Shown in pieces: positions 1 through 11,471 of a stretch of 64,000 nt of DNA. The stretch covers positions 469,685 through 533,684 of the forward strand of contig NMRB01000120.1 in NCBI GenBank assembly GCA_002633025.1, in the 5' to 3' direction. This DNA is from Notospermus geniculatus. Its lineage: Eukaryota; Nemertea; Pilidiophora; Heteronemertea; Lineidae. Below the pieces are notes generated by a model. The model was not told where the DNA came from. It did no database searches and saw only the letters and a program-made list of their open reading frames with translations. A program made the position numbers and the translations under genes. Each line of letters opens with the position of its first letter. Positions within the stretch are counted from its first letter, which is position 1.

Positions 1-265
1 GATCTGCTCTCCACTACGTTACACCGCACATCACCCTTCGAGAAAGTGACAGGTCCACGGCGTATGTGCCGCCTCGAGAAGAAGAGGCCAATCAGAATCG
101 GTGTTGTAAAATTTGAATCGTGGTACAAAGAGTTGTAGCCGAAGACCCGATATAAAGTGTCATATGATTGGTCGACCGGTAAAGTTGGCATGGTGCCAAG
201 ATACGCCGCCGACTGGTCTATTTCTCGAAGGGTGATGTGCGATGTAACGCAGTGCAGAGCAGATC
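1..265. mobile_element. Fold-back (MITE-like) element with 45-bp terminal inverted repeats
   Basis: Bases 1-45 and 221-265 are inverted copies of each other with 3 mismatches in 45; the outermost part begins GATCTGCTCT and ends AGAGCAGATC. Weaker inverted similarity continues inward, around GGCGTAT near 60 and its partner near 205. No ORF lies between the arms. This is the structure of a non-autonomous fold-back or MITE element. The window starts exactly at the left arm, so the true left end and any target-site duplication cannot be seen. Family unknown. Confidence 0.7.
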
Positions 266-3200
266 GGCCTTCGATTATCGAAGATGTCGCATCGGGACAG
301 TGATCACCAAGCGGCTCATGGTACTGGCCCGCGTCTCAGCCCACTACTAGTATTTCGTCATTGCTGAATCACGCGAACTATCAACAAACGGTTTGTTTTA
401 GCTGGAGCATCTGATTAGTTGGAAGAATGATCCTGCATTGTAATGCTTCTATTACGGCGCATCCGTTTCGGGAGTTCCGCTGAAATAAAGCATTGATTGG
501 TCGATTGCTGTGCATGGATGGTTTCCCTGCATTGTTGTGGTGCCAGTAGCTAAGAGACACTATAGTGGAATAATGGAATTCGGATTATAAAATTTTACGT
601 ACTAACGTCATCGAGTACCCCACACCAGTTACCATGGAAGGTGTGAAAGGAAAGAATGTCATAGGAAAAACTGTCCTGGGAACAAATGGTCCTATTGTTA
701 CAATCTAATCTCTGGCGATTGGTTTCTATTCCCATGCACCTTAATCCGTTATTCAACAATAGAAGTCGACACTTTTTACTGCTTTTTTTTAGTCTTCTGT
801 GACTAATCATTTTTCCTCCGGTAACAGCAAAGCCATTAATATCAAGTAGAGGGCCGAAATTCTTGATTACTAAGTATAGGCATACATGCATTACAACTTC
901 TTGGTTGTTTCATTTTCATTTTTTATTCTAAACAAGTGTATTAACAATGGCAATGGCCCTCTCTTTGAAATGTGATATATAGTATGTATGTTTATACGAA
1001 CCGCAAATGTGTCAAGAGAAACACATTTGTGTTTAGAGCTGGCGTTTCATAGAAATGACAACAGGCTTCAGTCGATGAACAATGCAATTTTGATGACGTC
1101 AGTCGGTATGGGACATGGTGAGTTGAATGCGAATTATTGATAGCAGACGAGCGTGAGGAATTAATGGGTTTACCTTAGTGATGGTACTGCTTCAGTGGTT
1201 ATAATGTAAACAGAAAATATATAAAGCCTAATCGAGCATGCCGTCAATGTTGCATAAGCTATTTCACTGGCTATTTTATCATAAATTCTTGGAGGATTAG
1301 AAAAAATCTAACGTCAGCGGGGTTCTGAGTGACGCACCAAGCCTGGTCTTCAAATNTTTGATGCATACTTAATACAATGTAGCACAGACCTCATCTACCC
1401 GCACACTTCTCATCTGCTTCATGTAAACAAAGGTGTTGGTTCATATTTCGATAGCTCTCTGTAACCTCTCCACACATCATCTATAACACTATTGCCAATA
1501 TCAATACCTGAATGATGATACTCAATAATATACACATTTAAAAAGACACTTGCTGCGCCCGGAAGAGCGTTACCAAAACTAGGGGGGGGGCTCTACAATG
1601 TGACTAACGTACCCCTTTGATTCACCGTCATTTTTCCCTAACTTTTAGCGCCAGTGAGTGACTTTTCTGTTGTTTGTGCAAAAAAATCAACGATTTCAAC
1701 AAATCGCTCAGCTATTACCCTCAAACGCAATGTTTTTCCGCCTGACAGCGCATCTGTCATCAAATTTATTACAGAATTGCAACATAGAACACGCTCTAAC
1801 TGACGCATAGCGTGTTACTAGGTTACTAACTCGAACAATAGTCAATAAGAGTGCATATTATGTGGTAGTGTATAAAATACTAGTTTCGTTGTCGAAAACG
1901 TTTATCACTTTGCTTTCTGACTCATTACATTTTCATGAAGTTCACGGTGCCATGGTAGCAGGTAACACCACTTATCGAATTTGAGGTTTTATTTGACAAG
2001 TCTCTAAGTTGAGGGTTCGCGAAATTGCCTTGCCATTGCAGAACCCCTACTGCCATCCAGCGGGAAAAGCAGCGTTTCCTGTGTAGAGAAAATCATTTCA
2101 ATTGACCCCAGATCTTGCCTTGACAACGAAACGAAGTTATGTACAATAAAAAATAAATGTACATGTACATGTACGCGGTGTAAAGCTGGTAGCATACAAG
2201 TGACTCGCCAACTATACGTGAACTGTGTCTGACAGATTAATTACTGGGAGCATCCGTTAGAAATATTGATCTTTAATTAAAAAGTCACTCTGGGAAATTG
2301 ATGGTTTGACAAATCTTTACCATCGTTGGCATGGGAAGCTATGTATCACGCAGGAACTGCCACCATAGCGATAGCCCATGGATGAGGAAAGATACTGCTG
2401 GAAAGCGTACCATATATGACTCGAGATGATGACGAGACTGGTGGGCTGGTGGGCAACCTAGTTGATGGGAATCCCTTCCTTGCTGTTGTTTTCATGTCAA
2501 AGGCCATGTAGGGAGCCAATCAAACAGCTGTACAACGCCTGCCCCGAGGCTGCTATAGGAAGGGATCAACAGGAGCGCTTGGTGGGGTTCGTTAGGCTTT
2601 CCTGGGCGCAAAAAGAGGCCAGTCCATTACACACTTGACTCGCTTTCCCGCATCAACGTTCCGTTCAATTCAAGTACACATTGTAGTTCCAATAGATGTC
2701 CCATTTACACATTCATACCAATGCTAAATATTCTATAATTGTTTTGTTCTAAATTAATGACAGTATTGCGTGTGGCGTGTTGGACGCTCCGAGTCATGTG
2801 GCCCGAATTACCAAAAAATGCGTACTCAGCTACGGACAGTACGAACTAACCACCTAAAAAGGAGAATGAGTTAACCAAGGAAATCACTTAGCCTAGCGAT
2901 TATGTGTCGGCTTGGTGAAAACTTATGGGTAAATAATGTATGTACATGCATTGGGACAATTGGACGCTAAACGTAGCCAACGACAATATGACAAACAGAG
3001 AGTAGTGATCGATGGACAATATTCACATGGGAGATGTATACATTTGAGACTATCGTCAAAAGAGTGTAATGTTGTGAAAAACAACAAAATTTCAAAAAAA
3101 AAAAATTTCGAAGCAATCACGTTAGTGTTGAGGAGACGCTTTCCCATCAGTTTTTTTGTTAAGGTTTCTCCATCTCGATACCTGAAGTATGCATTAAGCT

Positions 3201-3593
3201 TTATTACGGATTGATTAGTCTGAAATGAATCAGCCATTCATCATGCCGTTTGATACATCGTCGCTAGGTAGATTCATTGAATCAAATGTTCATTCGATCC
3301 ATCGAGCCTAAAGCTTATTTGTTCAATGTCGACAAAAGCATCATTTTGAACAGTATTTCCGTCTTCCGTTTCATTTTCAGCGATAGGGGTGGTACTCGTG
3401 GGCAGACAACCACTCAGGAACTGCGCAGCCAGATTCCCTGGCATATCCCATCATAATCAATCTTACGTTGGGCCCACATAAGTCCTGAGCATAACCACGA
3501 GGTGAAAGGATGAAGTTATATACTGAATCGTCCCCTGATGAGATCATAGCCTGTGGACCGTAGAGCTAATGCTATTGTTTTTTCTCGTTCCAG
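266..3593. other. Non-coding, probably intron or 5' flank of the K2P gene
   Basis: No convincing exon was found. I looked specifically for the upstream K2P exon (first membrane segment and the start of pore 1, ending in a TTIG-like stretch at a donor) and did not see it. The region is AT-rich and has a single ambiguous base at 1356 and a run of nine G near 1583. The only ORFs are short and of random composition. Confidence 0.6.
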
Positions 3594-4270
3594 GTTATGG
3601 GCACATCGCACCGAAAACATACTGGGGTCGACTGGTCTGTATAGCCTACGCTGTCCTTGGCATTCCTCTTCTTCTCCTCTTCTTGGCCAACATCGGTGAC
3701 GTCCTGGCTGACTTGTTCAAGCTGGTCTACAGTAAAGTATGCTGCTGCGGCTGTTGTAGGCGAAAAGAAAATACAAAAGTGGAGCAGTTAGAAAGGCCGA
3801 GTCCGCCGCAGAACGCGTGGCGGACAGACGCGTCGGGGAAGCCACAGCCGCCGCCGAAAGCCGGTCCGATTATTGTCGAGGATGATGAAGATGATGACGA
3901 ATTCGACGAAGACAACATCACCATTCCGCTTACTGTCACAATGGGCGTAATAGCCTTTTATATATTCTTGGGTTCGCTGATGTTCGGGGCCTTTGAAAAC
4001 TGGAAGCCTCTGGAGGCGTCCTATTTCTGCTTTGTGACAATAAGTACTATTGGGTTTGGTGACTTCGTCCCCGGAAGTGACTCATTCGAGGACCCACAGA
4101 CACAACTGCACATGATCCTAGGAGCCATTTACATGCTTTTTGGGATGGCCATCCTTTCCATGTGTTTCAGTCTTATTCAGGATGAGATTGCTGCTAAATT
4201 TAAATGGTTGGGACAGAAGCTGGGTATAGTGGACCACTCGAAGGCGGAACCTGACGCCGAAACCACATAA
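3594..4270 (+). CDS. Two-pore-domain (K2P/TWIK-type) potassium channel, last coding exon
   Basis: K2P subunits dimerise to form background K+ leak channels in the plasma membrane. The exon follows a good acceptor (TTTTTTCTCGTTCCAG) and begins inside the first selectivity-filter glycine codon (G|GT TAT GGG), a phase-1 intron position typical of K2P genes. It encodes GYGHIAP (filter 1), TM2 (about LVCIAYAVLGIPLLLLFLA), an intracellular loop with a KVCCCGCCRR cysteine cluster and an acidic EDDEDDDEFDED run, TM3 (IPLTVTMGVIAFYIFLGSL), pore 2 with STIGFGDFVPG (filter 2), TM4 (MILGAIYMLFGMAILSMCF), a short tail and a TAA stop: 225 codons after the split glycine. TM1, the extracellular cap and the first half of pore 1 must lie on exons left of the window. 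The P2/TM4 sequence looks most like invertebrate TWK channels and KCNK18; I do not assign a subtype. The cysteine cluster could be palmitoylated (inference). Confidence 0.92.
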
Positions 4271-7200
4271 TGTACGTGGCCATGAGCTGTGTAATTGGTC
4301 ATATCATTTGGAACATTCCTATAATTGTGTGTTTATCTTTGAGACCCTTTCCCAACATAAAGAGACAATGAGGCAGTGTCTTTTGATTAATTATGATCCA
4401 CATCTACGGGTGTCCAGCCACGCTTGACGCTGATGGTGACATCGTTAGTCCACACAGTTTTTACCACCGTGTCTTAAACCTCCTCCGTACGTCATGACGT
4501 TTTCAATTTCATGTTTACATGAATGGAATATATCCAATCAAGTTAAGTGCTTGCATCAAATAATTTTATTGTGGGAGTTCGGTGAAGGATTTGCCTAGTA
4601 TAATCTTGAGTTCGGTTCGGTCAGACCTTTTCATCCAATACATTATCACGTGTGGGCGTCCGATCATGGAATGAAAAGTGCAGGTACGCTCATGTACATT
4701 TTACACGAACTTGCGCATTCAGTCATAAGGATTAACTCAGTGCGAGTCGTGCCACGGCATATTTGATCACAACGACAATGGGGATCCTAGCTCGATAGAG
4801 GGCAGCACACCGAAACCAGGTCCTAATACAAGTCCCTTTTGTGTGGGAAATTGATCAGGACCGGGATGTTAGTTTCATTTCAATAGTTTTAACCACTAGT
4901 GACACCTATTGAAAAAGTCGGCTAGGGCCCCCATTGAATCTACACTGAGAGAAAACTCAATGGCATGCTGCCATCTGAAAGTGATGGTTTCACTCAAGGA
5001 GCTCTACAGTACTTTGCAACTGTTTCGGCATTGAGAAAATGCAGCTAATTTTAGATAGCAATGAATACGATGGCATGGTTTTGGAACGCCATGAGGACGA
5101 ATGTTGGTTAGCTGTGGAATATTTGGGAGGTGTTTGGCGGAGCCCGACTCCCTTCTCTTTCGTCCTTCGGCGTCAACTTGCGTTATGGTACGGGCCAGAA
5201 AACAACTGCCAGAAAAATTCCATCAACCTGCGACAGACCTTTATCTGGATTATTGCCAACGGTTCCAGATGAGTGAAATTGAAATAATCACGGAATGAAT
5301 ACATGGATGCAAGCAAGAAAAAAGCGCCAATGTGTGTGACCTGTGTACACTGGTCATGGCACTAACCTCCATGGCTGCTTCACACTTTTGAGTACTATGC
5401 GCGCTAAGCGGTAGGCTATTCATCTGACCAGTACTGTACTTAACCGTTTCGATGCAATTCATAGTACATAATAGAAACAACGAATAGGACGAGGTCAGTA
5501 AAATCAATTTGAAAGAGACCATTGAATGAGGTATGATTGTGATGGGTTAAAAACATTGTGATATTAGTTTTGGCTGTGAAAGGTAAAGGTGAAATGAAAA
5601 AACGAAATTCAACATTAACAAACTCACATCAACTACGCCTTCGTCGCGGGCATTGCTTTTCCCCCTCACCATTGATGACAAGATCACAGTGCGACAGAAA
5701 AGCTCCGAGAACAACGTCATTCTCCGAAAATGATTTCGCAGTGGAAACTGAAATTAGCGCTCCTCAAAAGAGGTGAACACCTACCGAGGAAAACAGTTCA
5801 ACTTTTGATTTTGTAGTCAGCAGAGACAATGACTTCCTCTCAGGCTTCACCTCCTTTATTTTCAACCGGATGGCTGAGTTGAATTTCATTTTCGCTCCTT
5901 CTCACCTTTATCTTTCCTGCCAATCTTTTGATTAAAATGTGTTCTACATGTATTTATATATGATGTGCAAATTGTATATAATTCTTTCAATCTATGAGCA
6001 CCGGTACGAATGACGACATCCTCGCGGCGCCGACGCAAATTTTGGAACTGTTTTCATAAAGACGCCGGGGGGATAAACTCATCTTACATGTTTGCCTGAT
6101 AAATATTTTATTTGCATCACAACTCTTTCCTATGTGGACAACTCCTGGTGATGCTGTGAGCGCACAAAGAAATAAAAAATTGTTAATTGCCACTGCAATT
6201 ACAAAAAAAATGCACAAGCGGTTATTTTAGCTTCAAAATACAGCCGATTCCTTAATGGCTGGTTGACATGAATAAGCGTGACGAGATATTCCGAATTCAC
6301 AATATACAAATATAGATCTTGGCCTATTATATGCAATATACCGCTTTTTTAAGGTTTTTCATATTCGTAACACTGGTAGTACCATGCACCGCCGTTTGGA
6401 GGAGTCCCCCCCGAATCCTCTTAGTTCTATACATGTATCTCCAACTCCGCAATGAAATGCAGGTGTACAACACTTGTCCCTGCATCATGCCGCAGCGAGC
6501 AACATCAGTCTTACTGCTAGTGCAACGAACGTTTATCATGTCATCGTGACATCTGTCCTACGAGTCCGTTCAACTACCGCCGGTCGGAATGTCGCTGATC
6601 TTGACATCATCGAAATGAAAACTGCTAATATAAAACCTGCTTCTGCAGTTATCTCATGTGCCTGAGCAAGAAAAATATCTGATTACACCAGTGTCGCTCT
6701 TCTTCATCCCTCTTACCGTCCGAATAATGCTTTTTCTATACATTATATTTGGAATATCTATGCAGTTGTCTCTGCCCCTGCTTTTCAGGTTAACTTAGCA
6801 ACAAAATTGTCACTGTGTCTCGTATCATGATGGCATCATGTTCTGTCTCTTCAACGATATATTTCGAACCCAAGAAACGAGATCACATTAATGTAACGCG
6901 TTGAAACGTCGCGATCGCGCGCTGTGGGAAAGAATATTATAGAGGTTTCGCAAAGCCCCCGAAACTCCAACGCGAACGTTTATCTTTTTTTATCTATCTT
7001 TTTGTTGCTCCATTTGGTCGTGGAATCAATGGGAATGGCGTTCGCGTCGGCGTTCGGGCTGGGTCTTCAACCGTTTGCGAACGCTCTTGACCCGCAATCA
7101 TTCGCAAGCCTTCTTGCTGATGGTTATATTTTCAGTAGCTCATAGGAACATTTTTCCATTTAATCTTTACACACAGTTTGTTGAATTTTGCATCTGTTTA

Positions 7201-7410
7201 CACATTCACCAAATGTAAATATTGTACTGTGCGTGCGTTTGTTCATCCTCTTTGTGTTCCTACACTGCTGTTATGTATTGCAGATCTATGGACATCTTAT
7301 GACACTTTCTCTTTTTAAGAAGTAAAGTTATTTCTTTACATAACTACAGGTTGTTCATTAGTTTCATTTTCTACGACAAGACTGACGCGCGCCAACGGTA
7401 CGGGAATCAG

Positions 7411-7582
7411 GTGTAACGTTTTTCAGTGAGGCCGTTTTTCTGTGAGATTCCCATTGTTCGGAACACACTGGGACACGAACTCGCTGTTTCTCTGTGTGTC
7501 GCCCATTGTCCAGTCGCCGCTTATTCCGTCAATCTATTGTATTGTCACACTGGCTCACGGACCTCACTGAAAAACGTTACAC
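7411..7582. mobile_element. Small MITE-like element with ~25-bp terminal inverted repeats
   Basis: The left arm 7411-7435 (beginning GTGTAACGTTTTTCAGTGAG) is the inverse of the right arm 7557-7582, differing by a single inserted base. The interior of about 120 bp has no inverted symmetry and codes for nothing recognisable. Size and structure fit a non-autonomous DNA transposon; no clear target-site duplication was identified. Confidence 0.65.
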
Positions 7583-10420
7583 CGGCACATCTAATCGGGC
7601 GTGTCTAGAGGGCGTAGAACAAGTCTACTGCGTTGATGTCGCCGCAGCGACATCTTGCGGGATTCTGAGGAATTTCTCCTTCCAGCAGCGTCCGGCCGGC
7701 CGTCAGGCTTCAGTGAACATCAACCAATTCGCTCTGGAGACATGAAATTTGACAGCCAAGAGCATGAGAGGAAGACATGTCAAAGTGCACAGACAGGTCA
7801 GAAAGCTGTTGACAATCTTGAGTAAGGTGTCCATTAGGCTACTGATACAGATTTTTAGTAGGCCAACTGCCCAGTAGGCCTATGGTGGAGCATAGGGCCT
7901 AGGCCTATTGGTACAAAATCAATGAATGAAAAACTGATGTGCAACACTGCAATCAATCATCCATGCATCCCATTTTACATTTACACATGTAGGCTAGCCT
8001 ATACAGGCCCTTGTGACATGTGCCAAGTTGTGTTTGGGGCCTAGCTACGGTAAACCAAGTGGGTAATAACCATCCTAAAACCCTGTAAGAGTGACACTTA
8101 TTTAGACGACATTTACACATTCATGACATTGTGCTTTACTAATAGGCCTACTAGTCCGGCTATCTCTTCCTAGATGGCAGCCTGCGTAGAGTAGGGCCTA
8201 CAATACATGCTTTGTTTGTTTGTAAGCTTGCAACTGGAATGAAACTATGAGAAGCTTTCAGAATTCCCTCCTCATCTAGGCCTACCTGCTGAATTCCAAA
8301 TTGACACCAGAGACCATTGATCAATGCCACTTTTGCTAAGTTTTCATTCAACACAGAAATCTGAAATGTCTGAGACATTCTTTGCTGTCTTGTTGATGGA
8401 TATTAGGTAAAAAATAGTATGGAATAGAAAACGCTCAACAGAAATAGGGATGCTGCATGCTTTCTGAACTTTGTTATGCATCAGGCAACATATTTGCTGT
8501 GAAGTTTGTTTCACACCAACACAATCCTCTGAATTTCTGTGAATAAAAATAAATGTGATCTGGCTCTGTCTGGGTAGTTAATGAGATTAATGAAGAGGAG
8601 TCACTAACATGGAAACTGTCAAATCTGATGAGGGTGAGAGAAATTCGGGCGATCAGAAGAAGCTATATGTTGATGTCTAGAATACAATTATCTCCTGCAA
8701 AAAAGGTTACTGTACTGATCCATTCTTCATTCAAACAACTCACTCATACCGGGTACCTAATACTACCATTCATCAGCTACAGTACCCTCACAGTAGCCTA
8801 TAGTCCTTGCATGGCCCTGGTATGGTAATTGCTTCCCCACGTTTTATTCAGAATCCTCATTCTTTTTTCTGCAATATTTCTTTAAAATTGCCTATTAATT
8901 CTTCTCTGTCTAATTTTTTTGTGATTAAATCCCACTTCCTAGGAATAAACCATGATCTGAAAAAGATATCTCCAAAAATCAATAAATCAGCTTCTATTAT
9001 TAGCAATGGATGTTGTAATATGGGACTGGCTGGCCCGTGATTCACCGTGTCTTGTCTGCTGATGCTAAATGTTTGGCTAGGATGATAGCCAAATGGAGGT
9101 GGTGCGTGTGTGATCATTCCAACAGAGTCAGTTAGTTCAGTACCACAGGCAGCAGTGGGGCATCAGCTGTGTTTTGATCTGTAATTGCTATTCATTCATG
9201 GGATAATCTCTTGAACTTGAGGGAGTTACCATACCGATTTTCTGACTTTTTCAGATTGGAAAATTGGCAGTAGTGATATTGGTGGATATTTTGCTATATA
9301 ATTGTTAGAAGATCTAAATTCTAAATGTTTATCAAAGAAACATTTGGTGATAGAGAAAGGAATTGATTGCTTAGGATTCCATTCCAGATAATTCTCTTGG
9401 CAATACTATTTAGTATTTGATGTGTCTGATGAACTGCATTATTTTCTTTGGTCTTCAAGGAAAGTGAAAGCTGCTTTGGAATATTCTTCAGAAAGTAATA
9501 CTATGACCTTCACAGTGTTGGGATGTAACAAGAGTTACAGGGGCTGCACTTTTTCCAAACAGCAGGGCTGTGGACCTGTGCTGAAGTATGTTTAGTGGAT
9601 GGAGCCTCTGACAGCAGTACTTGTATTTTGTGTAGCAATTTGTTGCCTAGTTCTGTTTTGTGTTGCTTGTTACTGTATCTGTAGCCAGAGTTGAAGAAAG
9701 GGTTTCTTTTTTGACAGACATAAAAAGACTGCCGTAGATTACTTCACAGCCTGGAGTTAATATTTTGCTGGATATATCTGCTTGATTTTGGTGTAAAGTT
9801 GCTGGCTTATAGTGTACGGTCAAAATACGTAATGTGATTTATTGAAACGACGTCCAGGCATGCCTGGTATCTGTAATGAAGGCAGGACTTACTTCCCTGA
9901 CTGATGGAAAGAAGTAAGTTTGGGGACATTGAATAGGTAAGGGATGAAACTTGTCTATTTTCTTTAAAAACCTGTTCTGCAGATTACGAATTTGTTGTTA
10001 TGTGACATGAATACCACCATAAGCTCCCTTGAGCAGTTTGTACAACACGTACATGTCCTTCACTGTAGCAGCTGCAGGGTCAGTTTTATCACTGTGATAT
10101 ATATGTGTTTCTGTGGCACATTCATCTCAGCTCAGGTCTCAAGTTTCCTCCTACATGGATTATCAAAACTAACTTTTGGACTGACTATTATTAATCCCAC
10201 CATCAGGTACATAAGCTATAACCCACTGACAGATTGCATGATCATTTTAAATAAGTATAGTATAAGTAACATCAACTTTCTAGCAGGACTCCCTCTGTGA
10301 GGGACTTAGGCACAATCCAATATGGCACTATGACTTTCCAGTTGGTGAAAATTTTGAAAAGCAACTGTTCTAGGAAAAAGATCCAAAAAACAGCACAAAA
10401 CGACACACAGTACCGGTATA

Positions 10421-10500
10421 CAATAAATGGGAAAGTCGTCTCCGAATATTTCGCAATCGAAAATTTGCGAAATATTCGGAGACGACTTTCCGATTTATTG
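10421..10500. repeat. Near-perfect 36-bp-arm palindrome
   Basis: The arms 10421-10456 and 10465-10500 are inverted copies with one mismatch, separated by 8 bases; both ends read CAATAAAT/ATTTATTG. The core AAGTCGTCTCCGAATATTTC is repeated in reverse on the other arm. Such an arrangement would extrude as a cruciform or fold as a hairpin if transcribed. It may be a solo fold-back element. The 12-mer CGGAGACGACTT in it recurs near 29244 inside another short inverted repeat. Confidence 0.8.
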
Positions 10501-11471
10501 TTCTAGGAAAAAAGTGTTAAAAAAATACCATGAGCGGAAGCTTGATATTGGACAGAGAACTCACCTTCTTCATGTTAATAAATCAGAAAAAGTGGCCAAC
10601 AGGTAAAAAGAATTTGAAAGTTTCCTTCATTCATTTACCTGTAAAACTAAAATACTCATCTTAATTTCTACTGGCTGAGATTCTGTATTTCCTGAATCAA
10701 GCTCAAGGCCTACATCTCACTCAGAGAATTGGCTGGAAAATATTTGTTTTCTTGTTCTGTGGACTTGGTTAGAACTCAGGAGGATGCTGTTTTTCAACAA
10801 TCATCAATAATGATACAAATCTAAATTGAGAACTTGGTTTTCCTCTGATATTGAGATGAAGGAGCTTATTATAGTACCATATGATATGACAAGCAATACC
10901 ATTCTTCTAGATACAAAAATCTGAAGTTTTAAGCCAGGTTTGGGATATCATAGGACGAGGTAGACTTTGATGTGCGTAGAGCCTTCTGCATGATCTATTC
11001 TTATCTTGATTGGCCAGTGTATAGATTTTTCCTGATCCTAAATCAGTGTAGACATCTTGATAAAATTGAACTGCCAATATTGATCAATGGGGGAACATGA
11101 AACTAGGCGAGCGATGCTTTTATTACAGGGACAATGACTTGGCCGTAACTATACTATGAAAGTTCAAAATATCCCTGGGCGGTTGATATTTATGGGGCCC
11201 TGATTTCTGCATATAGATTTCGAAAATCAACATCATTTCTTCGATCTGACAGTGCACTGAACTACACCACTGACGTACAGTGAGAAAAGTATATAGGCCT
11301 ACATCATCACAATGTCGAGAGGAGTCTGGCAGGTTTCGAATTCAGACACATCGTTGTGGAGAAAGAGCTTGTAACCTCCATGGTCATGGACATGGACATC
11401 AGGATTTATTTCTTAAAACAATTCCTATTTTCTTTTTTCCAGGCGTCATAAGTCGACCTTGAAGAGATTGA

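Larger units (their letters stand above)
4271..11442. other. Gene-free intergenic stretch
   Basis: No ORF here combines usable splice sites with recognisable protein sequence. The start should hold the 3' UTR of the K2P gene; no canonical AATAAA was seen directly after the stop. Two inverted-repeat elements (7411-7582 and 10421-10500) are listed separately. The first, untranslated exon of the gene at 11472 probably lies here, because its coding exon begins at a splice acceptor at 11443, but I could not place it. Confidence 0.55.

Noticed and set aside
2775-2855. Possible thrombospondin type 1-like fragment (SESCGPNYQKMRTQ)
   Set aside because: Short, lacks the WxxW and later cysteines, has no splice sites and stops soon after; chance similarity.
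6924-7145. 73-codon ORF with a hydrophobic stretch
   Set aside because: No splice context or family match; the stretch is a T-rich run.
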